A program made the position numbers and the translations under genes. This document shows, piece after piece, positions 52,688 through 61,918 of a DNA stretch of 64,000 nt. Source of the stretch: CALNXN01 sp942490645 (GTDB lineage: Bacteria > Pseudomonadota > Alphaproteobacteria > Rhodobacterales > Rhodobacteraceae); NCBI GenBank assembly GCA_942490645.1, contig CALNXN010000007.1, forward strand, positions 384,354 through 448,353, given 5' to 3'. Each line of letters begins with the position of its first letter. The first letter of the stretch is position 1. The notes beneath the pieces were generated by a model. The model worked only from the letters and a program-made list of their open reading frames with translations. It was not told where the DNA came from and made no database searches.

Positions 52688-53385
52688 GTGGGCCTCGTCA
52701 GGGTTTCGGTCAGTGGGACCAGTTCTATCTTGTCTGCGATCTTGAGCAAAAGGCCAAGGTCTTCGTCCAGTCCGGTGTAGGTGCCGGTCTGGCCTTTGAC
52801 CGTGATGTCGCCCTCTAATCCATGCGCGAGGCCGCTCCATTCGCGGTGCAGCGTTGCGGTGCCGGTGTCGGCCCAAGTGTTGATGCCAACCAACGTGTGC
52901 CGTACCCAGGATTCGACAAGGGTGATCGCATCAACCTCGGCGCAGCCTTCGGCATAGAGGGCGGTTTCGTCAGGTGTCAGGCCAGTGTCTTCGCTGGGCG
53001 GCCAAAGGGCAAGTTCCAGCGCGATGACCAACCAATCGGGTTCGTCCTGTGGCTGGCCGGGGGCGGCCATTTGCAAAGCACCGCAGCGCCCGCCGTTGAC
53101 GTAGATTGTGCCCTCCCAACCCAGATGCACGCTGACCTCGGGCGGGGCCAATGTGCCAAGGGCGTTCTGAAATCCTACGCCGCAGATGGGAAGCATCACT
53201 GCTGCTTTCGCCAGCGGGACGTCAGGTGCGAAAACAATCGCCGCGCGCAAACGATCCGGCGCAAGATCATAGATCACAAGACCTGCATCACACCCTGCCT
53301 CAGCCGTCGCACAGGCAAGCGCGAAGGGATCGCCTCCCGCCGCATGCTGCCCTGTAAAAAGCGGTGGAAACGACGGTGCGCTCAT
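52684..53385 (-). CDS. Biotin/lipoate protein ligase-like protein with DUF4444
   Basis: A 233-residue protein. Residues 1-180 follow the LplA/BirA-like fold (FPPLFTGQHAAGGDPFALAC, GVGFQNALGTLAPPEVSVHL, WEGTIYVNGGRCGALQMAAP). The C-terminal 50 residues (ITVKGQTGTYTGLDEDLGLL) match DUF4444. The RRxNGGGAV-type ligase core is altered to GGDPFALAC, so ordinary lipoylation is unlikely. Placed between ApbC and the DUF6505-like gene, with 4-bp overlaps on both sides. An assembly role for the formate dehydrogenase is suggested by context only. Confidence 0.72.
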   Translation of the reverse strand: MSAPSFPPLFTGQHAAGGDPFALACATAEAGCDAGLVIYDLAPDRLRAAIVFAPDVPLAKAAVMLPICGVGFQNALGTLAPPEVSVHLGWEGTIYVNGGRCGALQMAAPGQPQDEPDWLVIALELALWPPSEDTGLTPDETALYAEGCAEVDAITLVESWVRHTLVGINTWADTGTATLHREWSGLAHGLEGDITVKGQTGTYTGLDEDLGLLLKIADKIELVPLTETLTRPT

Positions 53386-54449
53386 GCGTGACCTTTGGCA
53401 ATCAGGTCGCGGGCCACTTGGCGGAAGGCGGCCGCTTGGCTGCTGTCAGGCTTGGACACTACAATCGGTGCACCGCCATCTGCCGCAAGGCGGATATCAA
53501 TATGCAGCGGGATTTCCGCCAGCAGAGGAACGCCCAGTTTTTCGGCTTCTTTTGCAACGCCGCCATGGCCGAACATATGTTCCTCATGCCCGCAGGCGGA
53601 ACAAATATGCGTCGACATGTTTTCGATCATCCCGATGATCGGCGTGCCCAACTGGTTGAACATATCAATCCCTTTGCGCGCATCGAGCAGGGCAATGTCC
53701 TGCGGTGTGGACACGATGATCGCGCCATTCAGGTGCGATTTCTGTGCCAGCGTCATCTGTACGTCACCGGTGCCGGGTGGCAGGTCGACGATCAGCACAT
53801 CCAGCGCGCCCCATTGCACTTGGGTCAGCATCTGCTGCAACGCGCCCATCAGCATCGGACCGCGCCAGACAACCGCCTGATCCTCGTTCGCCATCAGGCC
53901 CAGCGACATCATGGTCACACCGTAGTTGCGCATTGGCAGAATAGTCTTGCCATCAGGCGACGCAGGCCTGCCCGACACACCCAGCATCCTCGGTTGGCTG
54001 GGGCCATAAACATCGGCATCCAACAGCCCAACGCGCCGCCCTTCGGCGGCCAGCGCGCAGGCAAGGTTCGCGGAAATCGTTGATTTTCCCACGCCACCTT
54101 TGCCTGATGCCACCGCGATGATGCGATCCACACCGGGGATTTTTTCAGGGCCGGCAGGGGCCCCGCCGCGTTGTGGTTTCAAGTCAGGTGGCGCTGCAGG
54201 CGTGCTATGCGCGGTCATCACGATTGACACAGAAGCGACGCCGTCCAGCGCTTTGATCTGCGCTTCGGCGGCATCTTTGATTGCGGTGTAAGCCTCGGCA
54301 TGGCTGCCGCTGACCTCCATCACGAAACGCACGGCGCCGTCTTGCACGGTCAGGGCTTTGACGATCCCGGCCTCGGCGATGGATGTGCCGCTGATGGGGT
54401 CTTCAATCGTTTTGAGGATCTCTAGAACTGTTTCACGGGTGAGGGCCAC
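53382..54449 (-). CDS. apbC: Mrp/ApbC family Fe-S cluster carrier ATPase
   Basis: A 355-residue cytoplasmic P-loop ATPase that moves Fe-S clusters to apoproteins. N-terminal MIP18/DUF59-like domain (residues 1-85: VLEILKTIEDPISGTSIAEA). Walker A is VASGKGGVGKSTISANLA, with the deviant lysine typical of MinD/Mrp. VWRGPMLMGALQQMLTQVQW and DVLIVDLPPGTGDVQ follow, then the bridging CSACGHEEHMFG with CxxC. It starts with GTG at 54449, right after the DUF6494 stop. Within the formate dehydrogenase locus it may serve the many clusters of FdhA, FdhB and the ferredoxin-like protein. Confidence 0.92.
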   Translation of the reverse strand: MALTRETVLEILKTIEDPISGTSIAEAGIVKALTVQDGAVRFVMEVSGSHAEAYTAIKDAAEAQIKALDGVASVSIVMTAHSTPAAPPDLKPQRGGAPAGPEKIPGVDRIIAVASGKGGVGKSTISANLACALAAEGRRVGLLDADVYGPSQPRMLGVSGRPASPDGKTILPMRNYGVTMMSLGLMANEDQAVVWRGPMLMGALQQMLTQVQWGALDVLIVDLPPGTGDVQMTLAQKSHLNGAIIVSTPQDIALLDARKGIDMFNQLGTPIIGMIENMSTHICSACGHEEHMFGHGGVAKEAEKLGVPLLAEIPLHIDIRLAADGGAPIVVSKPDSSQAAAFRQVARDLIAKGHA

Positions 54450-54450
54450 G

Positions 54451-54645
54451 TTACGACTGCCCCTCGATTTTGCCGGTCACGACATGTTCCAGATCAAGCC
54501 CGTCAACTGTCAGAACAACCTTGGCCTCAAAGCTGCGCCCACTGGTGTCACCGGCTTTGCGCATTGCCTCTTCGATGGCCTGTTGCGAGGTCACACCGAC
54601 TTGTTTCAGGAACTTACGCATCGACATGTTAAAGTCTTCGCTCAT
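54451..54645 (-). CDS. DUF6494 family small protein
   Basis: A 64-residue protein, MSEDFNMSMRKFLKQVGVTS, QQAIEEAMRKAGDTSG and FEAKVVLTVDGLDLEHVVTG. Helical first half, two strands at the end. It resembles DUF6494. Ribosome site GGAG is 6 bases before the ATG. One base separates its stop from apbC. Known only as a companion of formate dehydrogenase and Mrp genes; function unknown. Confidence 0.72.
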   Translation of the reverse strand: MSEDFNMSMRKFLKQVGVTSQQAIEEAMRKAGDTSGRSFEAKVVLTVDGLDLEHVVTGKIEGQS

Positions 54646-54679
54646 CGTGTTTTCTCCTTATTTTTTGTGGGTCGCCAGA

Positions 54680-56629
54680 TCAGTGATCTTTGCGCTTGGA
54701 CAGGTAATCATCCGTGGTGCGCGGGCGGGGCCGTTCGCCCGCTGCGAATGGGTTATTTTCCGAGTGGTACTGCGCGTTGATCCGGCAATTGTCGCACATC
54801 TGGATCATCTTGATCGCAGCCGGATTTGAGAACATCGCATGATTATTCGCCAGCTTTTCGGTGATCCGCTCAACCGTTGATTTCACCCCAAAAAGGCTGC
54901 CGCATTCGATACAGGCAAAGGGCTCTTCCTCGTTCAGTACTGTCTGGGACAGGGCGGCATCGGTTAAATCAAACTGCGGCTGCAAGGTGATTGCCTTCTC
55001 AGGGCAGACATTGGTGCAGAGGCCGCATTGCAGGCAGGCGTCTTCTTGGAACCGCAGCTGTGGCAAATCAGAGTTATCGCCCAAAGCACCCGATGGGCAG
55101 AGCGAAACACAGGCCAAGCATAGCGTACAAGCGTCGGTATCAACGATCACTGCGCCATAGGGTGCGTTTTCGGGCAAGGGCAGCGTCGTGACATCGGGGT
55201 TCAGCGCCTTTGCCGACAGCCGCGCCACTTGCCTGCGTGACCCAAGCGGCAGGATCGGGGTGGCGATGGCGGGTGTTTTTGCCTGATCAAACAGGTGATC
55301 CGACAGCGCGTCAGGATCAGCGATATCAAGCAGTGCTACTTTGTCCGGCGAAATGGCATTCGCCAAATCCGCCTGCGGCACCAGCGCGTCGCGTTCGGTT
55401 TTCGGGGCGAGCAAGATATCAACACGGGCAAAGCCGCTGGCCAATGCGCCCACCATCTCGGCGTGGCCGAACCCTGCCAGCGCATCGACCTGCATAGGGA
55501 TCACATGGGCGGGCAGGCCGCGCCCGTAACGTGCGGCAAGGCTGATCATCTCGGCGCCGTGTTCGTCGTGCACCAGAAGCGCGGCATCCTTGCCACCCGC
55601 AGCACGATAACTGCTGGCCAATGTGTTGATCCGGCGGAAGGTGAAGTCGCCCGAGGGCGCATCATAGCTGATCGCGCCCGACGGGCAGACCGCGGAACAG
55701 GCCCCGCATCCGGCGCAGATCATCGGATCAATGCTGACATGCTCGCCTGCCGATGTGATCGCACCTGTGGGGCAGAGATTGAGGCAATTGGAACAGGCTG
55801 GTTTTTCGGCGCGGGAATGGGCGCAAAGGCTTGTTTCCAAGCGGACATAGAATGGTTTTTCAAACGTCCCGACCAGTTGGCTCGCGGCAAAGATCGCATC
55901 CGCCACGGCCACGGGGCTTTTGGGGTCGGCGCGCACATAGCCGTCACGTTTGTCGGGGGCGGGAAAGAGAGGCACGCCGCCTGTGAGATCAAGAATGATG
56001 TCGCAATCCGACACAGCCCCATTGCGCGCCTCGGTCATCGCAGGGGTGCCGCGCCCGCCTGTCACACTTTGCTGAAATGCGTTGATGCGGACTTCAAAGC
56101 GGCCAAGCGTGCCGCTCGCCTGATGCAGATTGCCAACAACGGTGTCGTAGTTCCGGTTCGGCATAATCTCGGTGCCCGGCGCAAGAAGGACGGTGACAGA
56201 GAGGGCCTCTGACAGCTTTTCTGCAGCGGCGAGTGCCACGTCCGTTGCGCCAATAATCAGGCATGTGCCTTCCGACACCACATCAAACGCTTTTTGCGCC
56301 GGTGGAGTCAAAGCTGCCTCTGCGATTAGCGCGGCCATCTTTGGTGTCACGTCACCGCTATCATCGGTCCAGCCCGCACGGTCGCGGATATCAACAAAGG
56401 CGGGCGCCTGAGCGTCGATGTCTTCGGAAAGGGCGAGGAATCGATGCGCCTCTTGCTGGCAGGCAATCATCACGTCGCCTTGCGCAATTGCTTTCGCCGC
56501 AATGTCGATCTGATCGGTGCAAAGGCTGGAGTAACAGCGGCTACAGCTTTGACCTGTGGCGGCTTCAAGGGCGGCAGAATCAACCTTCTGGGATCCGAGG
56601 CAGTCACAAACCAACAGTGTTTTCGACAT
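54680..56629 (-). CDS. Multi-cluster 4Fe-4S ferredoxin-type protein of the formate dehydrogenase locus
   Basis: A 649-residue cytoplasmic protein. A CxCxG-type N-terminus (LLVCDCLGSQKV then SCSRCYSSLC) is followed by about 250 residues without cysteine clusters. Then come at least three bacterial-ferredoxin pairs: CSNCLNLCPTGAI, CAGCGACSAVCPSGAI, CTLCLACVSLCPSGAL and CLQCGLCTNVCPEKAI. The last part has CIECGSLFGVKSTVERITEK and MCDNCRINAQYHSENNPF. About 22 cysteines fit five or so clusters. It is divergent from the DUF3305 gene. A role in electron supply or sulfur transfer to FdhA is plausible but not shown. Confidence 0.83.
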   Translation of the reverse strand: MSKTLLVCDCLGSQKVDSAALEAATGQSCSRCYSSLCTDQIDIAAKAIAQGDVMIACQQEAHRFLALSEDIDAQAPAFVDIRDRAGWTDDSGDVTPKMAALIAEAALTPPAQKAFDVVSEGTCLIIGATDVALAAAEKLSEALSVTVLLAPGTEIMPNRNYDTVVGNLHQASGTLGRFEVRINAFQQSVTGGRGTPAMTEARNGAVSDCDIILDLTGGVPLFPAPDKRDGYVRADPKSPVAVADAIFAASQLVGTFEKPFYVRLETSLCAHSRAEKPACSNCLNLCPTGAITSAGEHVSIDPMICAGCGACSAVCPSGAISYDAPSGDFTFRRINTLASSYRAAGGKDAALLVHDEHGAEMISLAARYGRGLPAHVIPMQVDALAGFGHAEMVGALASGFARVDILLAPKTERDALVPQADLANAISPDKVALLDIADPDALSDHLFDQAKTPAIATPILPLGSRRQVARLSAKALNPDVTTLPLPENAPYGAVIVDTDACTLCLACVSLCPSGALGDNSDLPQLRFQEDACLQCGLCTNVCPEKAITLQPQFDLTDAALSQTVLNEEEPFACIECGSLFGVKSTVERITEKLANNHAMFSNPAAIKMIQMCDNCRINAQYHSENNPFAAGERPRPRTTDDYLSKRKDH

Positions 56630-56930
56630 GGTCTTCCCCGATTTTCATGAACGCAGGTCGCGACGCAAATAGGCAGGAAAATGCGGGACAGTAAACCCAA
56701 ATATCGGTGTGGTTCTACCGCAACAGATTTTGCAGGTGCAGCAATGAAAACAATTTTTCACCTAACGATTGTGCGGGGTTTGCTGAAATGCCTTGTGCGC
56801 AGGGGGCTTGGAAAAATGCCGCAACGCAGCATCGCTTGGGTGCGGCATTCTGGACAAAAAATGGTCCTTTTCGTTTGGCGGATTCTGGTTCAAACTGGCG
56901 TATACCACAGAACACCGATGGGGCTTTCTT
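56630..56930. other. Divergent promoter region of the formate dehydrogenase locus
   Basis: About 300 bases between the ferredoxin-type gene and DUF3305 without a supported gene. It holds a 9-bp perfect dyad (56815-56849) and a purine-rich ATGAAAACAATTTTTCACC stretch. Both transcripts of the locus most likely start here. I checked it for a Moco riboswitch and found no convincing core. Confidence 0.5.
56815..56849. promoter_or_regulatory. Inverted repeat in the fdh divergent region
   Basis: AATGCCGCA, a 17-base centre, TGCGGCATT. Nine perfect pairs, about 85-115 bases upstream of the DUF3305 start. It may be an operator or a leader hairpin. Confidence 0.5.
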
Positions 56931-57497
56931 TTGAAATTTGAATATCCTGGCTCTCAATCGTTGCCGCTTGGCGTCGTCGTCAGGCGCTCAATGGGTGTGA
57001 CCCGTTGGGTAAAATATGCTTGGAAAGCTTCTGCAGTATTGCCGGGCGCTGGGCCCGCTGACTGGAAAGTGTTGCGCACAGACGGTGATGTGACGGAGTT
57101 TCACGCGGCCACGCTGCCCCTGACGCTTTATGTGTCCGATGTTGAGGCTTACGCACATGAGCTTCAGGCGCGGACGCCGTCTGTTTACGCTGTCTTGCGT
57201 CCAAGTGATGTGAACGGCGATGTGCCCTGGACTGTCGTGCTCGTCACCGCCTCGCCCTACGAGGCGCAGGATTACTGCGATTCAGCAGAAGAGCTGGTCG
57301 AGAAAATCCCGATGCCCGATGGCCTTGGTGCGTGGGTGACTGAATTTGTTGAAAAGCACTATGAGGAAGAGGCGTTCGTGAAGCGCCGCCGCGACAAAAC
57401 CCGCGTTGATCAAAGCCAGGACGGCATTGGCGATCCGCGTATCCGCCAAACCAGTGATGTCTATCGCGCACCGCGCCGCAAAGAGGTGCTGAATTGA
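56931..57497 (+). CDS. DUF3305 protein
   Basis: About 188 residues. LPLGVVVRRSMGVTRWVKYA, then LPGAGPADWKVLRTDGDV and ATLPLTLYVSDVEAYAHEL are characteristic. The family always accompanies respiratory formate dehydrogenases. The start is uncertain: TTG at 56931 (KFEYPGSQ) or TTG at 56961 are the only sites ahead of the conserved LPLGVVV; ATG 56991 would cut the domain. A ribosome site is not evident, so low or leaderless translation is possible. It overlaps DUF3306 by four bases. Confidence 0.8.
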   Translation: MKFEYPGSQSLPLGVVVRRSMGVTRWVKYAWKASAVLPGAGPADWKVLRTDGDVTEFHAATLPLTLYVSDVEAYAHELQARTPSVYAVLRPSDVNGDVPWTVVLVTASPYEAQDYCDSAEELVEKIPMPDGLGAWVTEFVEKHYEEEAFVKRRRDKTRVDQSQDGIGDPRIRQTSDVYRAPRRKEVLN

Positions 57498-58075
57498 GCG
57501 ATATGCTGTCATCATGGTCGCGCCGCCGTGCAGCTGTTGCTGCCGAGGTCGAGAAAGAAGAACTTGCCGCGCAAGAGGCTGTTGTCGCTCAAGAACGTGA
57601 AGCGCTGGCTGAAAAGTCGGACGAAGAGATTTTGGAAACACTGGGTCTGCCTGATCCCGACACCCTTGCAATGGGCGATGATTTCAAAGCGTTCATGTCC
57701 AAGGCCGTGCCGGAACACATCCGCAAGCGTGCGCTGCGCAAGCTATGGCGCAGCAATCCGGTTTTGGCCTGTGTTGACGGGCTGAATGACTATGACGACG
57801 ATTATCTGGCGCAAAGCATCGGGCAAGGTGCGCTGAAGACGACCTACCAGGTGGGCAAAGGGATGCTGGCGCATCTGTTAGAAGTTGAACGCCAGAAAGA
57901 GGCAGGTCCAGCTGTCGCGAAGGTGGAGGTCGAGGAGGACACCACCGAGGATGTTGTTGAAACAGCCGCCGCGACATCTGTTGATCTGCCCGAAGATGGT
58001 GCAGTGGTCGAGGAGGACCCTGCACCATTGACACCCCGCCGGATGCAATTTCAATTCGAGGAGGATACCGCATGA
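57494..58075 (+). CDS. DUF3306 protein
   Basis: A 193-residue protein, start TTG/ATG at 57494 or 57503 (SDMLSSWSRRRAAVAAEVEK). The first 60 residues are a long charged helix; the core is LGLPDPDTLAMGDDFKAFMS, VPEHIRKRALRKLWRSNPVL and LNDYDDDYLAQSIGQGALKT. The last 70 are acidic and low-complexity, ending QFQFEEDTA-like. DUF3306 is a constant partner of DUF3305 in formate dehydrogenase operons, function unknown. It overlaps the TorD gene as ATGA. Confidence 0.83.
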   Translation: MSDMLSSWSRRRAAVAAEVEKEELAAQEAVVAQEREALAEKSDEEILETLGLPDPDTLAMGDDFKAFMSKAVPEHIRKRALRKLWRSNPVLACVDGLNDYDDDYLAQSIGQGALKTTYQVGKGMLAHLLEVERQKEAGPAVAKVEVEEDTTEDVVETAAATSVDLPEDGAVVEEDPAPLTPRRMQFQFEEDTA

Positions 58076-58680
58076 GTGCCTCTGCCGCAGTTGTTGAAAT
58101 CCCCGAAGAAGACCGCCTGCGCGCGGACCTTTACAATTATCTGGGCCTCATGCTCGCCGCGCCGCCGGATCAGATGTTGCTGGATCAAACCGCAGGTCTT
58201 TCGGGTGATGAGACGGAGTTGGGTCAAGCAATCAACGGTCTGGCGCGGGTTGCCAAAATCTCCAAGCCGAAGGCCGTGCGTACTGAATTCAACGCGCTTT
58301 TCATTGGCCTCGGCCGGGGTGAGCTGCTGCCTTTTGCAAGCTACTATCTCACAGGGTTCCTGAACGAAAAGCCGCTGGCCAACCTGCGCGCAACCATGGC
58401 TGATTTTGGCATGACGCGTGCGGATGATGTGTTCGAGCCCGAGGATAACATCGCGTCCTTGATGGAAATGATGGCGGGCATGATCGTGGGCCGCTTTGGC
58501 CGCGTGGCCACCGTGGCCGAACAGCAGACGTTCTTTAACGCGCATGTTGGCACATGGGCGTCACACTACTTCAGCGACCTGCAGGGGGCCAAATCATCCA
58601 TCCTATACGCATCTGTCGGAGCGGTAGGGCTGGCCTTCATGGAAATCGAAAAAGAAGCATTCCGCATGAGTGCAAGTTGA
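58072..58680 (+). CDS. TorD-family chaperone for formate dehydrogenase
   Basis: A 202-residue all-helical cytoplasmic chaperone of the TorD/DmsD group. It binds the Tat signal of a Mo/W enzyme and helps cofactor insertion. Visible core: AKISKPKAVRTEFNALFIGL (EF-N-LF-G motif), ELLPFASYYLTGFLNEKPLA, EPEDNIASLMEMMAGMIVG, and the C-terminal helix GLAFMEIEKEAFRM. The ATG overlaps DUF3306 by four bases. The likely client is FdhA, 340 bases downstream. Confidence 0.85.
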   Translation: MSASAAVVEIPEEDRLRADLYNYLGLMLAAPPDQMLLDQTAGLSGDETELGQAINGLARVAKISKPKAVRTEFNALFIGLGRGELLPFASYYLTGFLNEKPLANLRATMADFGMTRADDVFEPEDNIASLMEMMAGMIVGRFGRVATVAEQQTFFNAHVGTWASHYFSDLQGAKSSILYASVGAVGLAFMEIEKEAFRMSAS

Positions 58681-58739
58681 CGAGCTTGCTGCATAACCGG
58701 TGGGGATGCCCGCCAAAGAAAGAAAGGGAGACATCCTTA

Positions 58740-58927
58740 TGACCGAGAAAAAAGAAGGCACGAATCGCCGAGATTTTTTGAAACTGGCCGGGACCGCCGC
58801 GCCAGCCGCCGTTGCGGTAGCAGCCGGGGGCGCGACACAAGCCGCCGCCGCGCCAGCCGATCTTTCATCTGAGACGATGCAAGATACCGATCATACGCGC
58901 GCTTATCTCGAAAGCACACGGTTCTAA
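58740..58927 (+). CDS. Formate dehydrogenase region Tat-signal small protein
   Basis: A 62-residue peptide that is nearly all Tat signal: NRRDFLKLAGTAAPAAVAVA, with the RRxFLK motif, followed by an Ala-rich c-region and a short acidic end (LSSETMQDTDHTRAYLE). This is the small Tat-target protein found before fdhA in many formate dehydrogenase operons. GGGAGACATCC precedes the ATG. Its role is unknown; it may help export or assembly of the complex. Confidence 0.85.
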
Positions 58928-59020
58928 ACACATGCCACAGCCCTTGTCGTGGGCACCAAGCACCATGACAAAGCAGCTCAAAAGGGATTATCCGAGTAGA
59001 TCGGATCAGGGAGGAAAAAA

Positions 59021-61906
59021 ATGCTGAGGAAAAAGACCAACGGGTATACACGCCGGTCCGGTCGTTCGCCGATCATGGTGAACCAAGGTTCCAAAGGAAT
59101 TGACCGTCGCGGGTTCTTGCGCGGATCAGGCCTTGCCATCGGTGGTTTGGCCGCCATCGCCGCAACGGGTGGCAGCGTCACCCAAGCAACTGCACAACAG
59201 GCCGCGACACGCGCCGTTGAAACCATCAAATCCGTCTGCACACACTGTTCAGTTGGTTGTACCGTCATCGCCGAAGTCGATAACGGCGTCTGGACAGGGC
59301 AAGAGCCCGGTTGGGACAGCCCGTTCAACCTTGGTGCGCACTGCGCCAAAGGTGCTGCGGTCCGCGAGCACGCCCATGGCGAGCGTCGCCTGAAGTACCC
59401 GATGAAGAAAGAAAACGGCGAATGGGTCCGCATCAGCTGGGAAACCGCGATCAACGAGATCGGCGACGGCATGATGAAGATCCGCGACGAAAGCGGCCCG
59501 GATTCGGTTTATTGGCTGGGTTCTGCCAAGCACAACAACGAGCAGGCCTACCTGTTCCGTAAATTCGCCGCCTATTGGGGTACAAACAACGTCGACCACC
59601 AGGCGCGTATTTGTCACTCGACCACTGTTGCCGGTGTGGCGAACACATGGGGCTACGGCGCCATGACCAACAGCTACAACGACATCCATAACTCCAAGGC
59701 GATCTTCCTGATCGGCGGCAACCCAGCCGAGGCGCACCCCGTGTCCTTGCTGCACATGCTGAAAGCCAAAGAGCAGAACAACGCGCCTTTGATCGTTTGT
59801 GACCCGCGTTTCACACGCACAGCCGCCCACGCCGACGAATACGTCCGCTTCCGTCCCGGCAGTGACGTCGCACTCGTTTGGGGTATCCTGTGGCACATCT
59901 TTGAAAATGGCTGGGAAGATCAGGAATTCATCCGCACCCGCGTTTGGGGCATGGACCAGATCAGAACCGAAGTCGCAAAGTGGACACCCGAAGAGGTCGA
60001 GCGCGTCACCGGCGCACCCGGCAGCCAGTTGGAGCGCGTGGCACGCACCCTCGCCAACAACCGTCCAGGCACTGTGATCTGGTGCATGGGTGGCACACAG
60101 CACACCAACGGTAACAACAACACCCGCGCTTACTGCATCTTGCAGCTGGCACTGGGCAACATGGGCACCGCCGGTGGTGGTACCAATATTTTCCGTGGCC
60201 ACGACAACGTACAGGGTGCAACCGACCTTGGCGTTCTGGCCGATACGCTGCCAGGCTACTACGGCCTTGCGCCAGGATCATGGGCGCACTGGGCGCGCGT
60301 TTGGGAAGAAGACCTCGACTGGCTCAAGGGCCGGTTCTCCGAGGCTTCCTACGGCGATACATCCATGATGAACCTGACCGGTATTCCGGTGAGCCGCTGG
60401 ATTGACGGTGTGCTGGAAGATAAAGAAAACATCGACCAGCCCGACAACACCCGCGCCATGGTTCTTTGGGGCCACGCACCAAACTCTCAGACCCGTCAGA
60501 AAGAGATGAAAACGGCGATGGAGAAACTCGACATGCTTGTCGTGGTTGACCCATATCCCACCGTCTCGGCTGTTCTGCAGGATCGCACTGATGGTGTTTA
60601 CCTGTTGCCGGCTTGTACCCAGTTCGAAACACGCGGTTCTGTGACTGCTTCGAACCGGTCGCTGCAATGGCGTGACAAAGTGGTTGAGCCACTGTTTGAA
60701 TCACTGCCTGATCACACAATCATGGCGATGTTTGCCGAAAAGTTCGGCTTCCACGACAAGATCTTCCGCAATATTGCCATCGATGAGGGCGGCGAGCCCA
60801 ACATCGAGGACATCACCCGCGAATTTAACCGCGGCATGTGGACCATCGGTTATACCGGCCAAAGCCCTGAGCGTATGAAAATGCACATGGCCAACCAGCA
60901 CACCTTTGACCGCACCACACTGCGGGCTGTTGGTGGTCCGGCTGACGGTGATTTCTACGGCATGCCTTGGCCTTGCTGGGGCACACCCGAGATGAACCAC
61001 CCCGGTTCTGCAAACCTCTACGATATGTCGCTGGCTGTGAAAGATGGCGGTCTGCCATTCCGCGCACGCTACGGCGTTGAGCGAGATGGCGAAAACCTTC
61101 TGGCCGAGGGTGTCTTTACCCCCGGATCGCAGATCGAGGACGGCTATCCAGAGTTCACCATGCAGATGCTGATGGACCTTGGCTGGGACGGTGATCTGAC
61201 CGCAGAAGAGCGTGCGTCGATTGATGCGGTTGCTGGCCCGAACACCAACTGGAAAACCGACCTTTCCGGCGGTATCCAGCAGGTTGCCATTGAACGTGGT
61301 TGTGCGCCTTACGGCAACGCCAAGGCACGCGCCGTGGTCTGGACCTTCCCGGATCCAGTGCCGATTCACCGCGAACCGCTTTACTCCAACAGGCGCGATC
61401 TGGTGGCCGATTATCCGACCTATGCGGATAAGAAGTTCTGGCGCGTTCCAACCATGTACGCCTCAATTCAGGAAAACGATTTCTCGCAAGAGTACCCGAT
61501 TATCCTGACCTCTGGCCGCTTGGTTGAATATGAGGGTGGCGGCGACGAGACCCGTTCAAACCCATGGTTGGCCGAGCTTCAGCAAGACATGTTCGTCGAG
61601 ATCAACACACGCGATGCCAACAACCTTGGTGTCCGTGACGGTGCACAGGTCTGGGTTGAAGGGCCCGAAGGCGGCAAGGTCAAAGTGATGGCCATGGTCA
61701 CCGAACGGGTTGGCGAAGGCGTGGCGTTCATGCCGTTCCACTTTGGTGGACACATGGAGGGCGTCGATCTGCGGGATAAGTATCCTGAAGGGGCTGACCC
61801 ATACGTCTTGGGTGAATCCACCAACACCGCACAGACCTATGGCTATGATTCAGTGACGCATATGCAAGAGACCAAAGCCACTCTTTGCAAAATCTGGACA
61901 GCATAA
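59021..61906 (+). CDS. fdhA: Formate dehydrogenase catalytic subunit, Mo/W-bis-MGD, Tat-exported
   Basis: A 961-residue periplasmic enzyme that oxidises formate to CO2. The Tat motif is DRRGFLRGSG at residues 28-37. The proximal 4Fe-4S cluster ligands are Cys73, Cys76, Cys80 and Cys108 (VCTHCSVGC, HCAKG). Cys198-His199 in QARICHSTTV takes the place of selenocysteine-His, so this is the cysteine type. NSKAIFLIGGNPAEAHPVSL and VEINTRDANNLGVRDGAQVW mark the cofactor domains. The gene for a tungstate importer nearby points to tungsten as the metal, which is inference. Confidence 0.93.
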   Translation: MLRKKTNGYTRRSGRSPIMVNQGSKGIDRRGFLRGSGLAIGGLAAIAATGGSVTQATAQQAATRAVETIKSVCTHCSVGCTVIAEVDNGVWTGQEPGWDSPFNLGAHCAKGAAVREHAHGERRLKYPMKKENGEWVRISWETAINEIGDGMMKIRDESGPDSVYWLGSAKHNNEQAYLFRKFAAYWGTNNVDHQARICHSTTVAGVANTWGYGAMTNSYNDIHNSKAIFLIGGNPAEAHPVSLLHMLKAKEQNNAPLIVCDPRFTRTAAHADEYVRFRPGSDVALVWGILWHIFENGWEDQEFIRTRVWGMDQIRTEVAKWTPEEVERVTGAPGSQLERVARTLANNRPGTVIWCMGGTQHTNGNNNTRAYCILQLALGNMGTAGGGTNIFRGHDNVQGATDLGVLADTLPGYYGLAPGSWAHWARVWEEDLDWLKGRFSEASYGDTSMMNLTGIPVSRWIDGVLEDKENIDQPDNTRAMVLWGHAPNSQTRQKEMKTAMEKLDMLVVVDPYPTVSAVLQDRTDGVYLLPACTQFETRGSVTASNRSLQWRDKVVEPLFESLPDHTIMAMFAEKFGFHDKIFRNIAIDEGGEPNIEDITREFNRGMWTIGYTGQSPERMKMHMANQHTFDRTTLRAVGGPADGDFYGMPWPCWGTPEMNHPGSANLYDMSLAVKDGGLPFRARYGVERDGENLLAEGVFTPGSQIEDGYPEFTMQMLMDLGWDGDLTAEERASIDAVAGPNTNWKTDLSGGIQQVAIERGCAPYGNAKARAVVWTFPDPVPIHREPLYSNRRDLVADYPTYADKKFWRVPTMYASIQENDFSQEYPIILTSGRLVEYEGGGDETRSNPWLAELQQDMFVEINTRDANNLGVRDGAQVWVEGPEGGKVKVMAMVTERVGEGVAFMPFHFGGHMEGVDLRDKYPEGADPYVLGESTNTAQTYGYDSVTHMQETKATLCKIWTA

Positions 61907-61918
61907 GGGAGAAGTAGA

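Noticed and set aside
55295..56212. 305-residue plus-strand open frame
   Set aside because: Antisense to the multi-ferredoxin protein gene, whose cysteine clusters are unmistakable.
56640..56930. Possible molybdenum-cofactor riboswitch upstream of the fdh genes
   Set aside because: Only one simple dyad is visible; the conserved multi-stem core could not be found by eye. A covariance search would decide.
59249..60202. 317-residue minus-strand open frame
   Set aside because: Antisense to fdhA.
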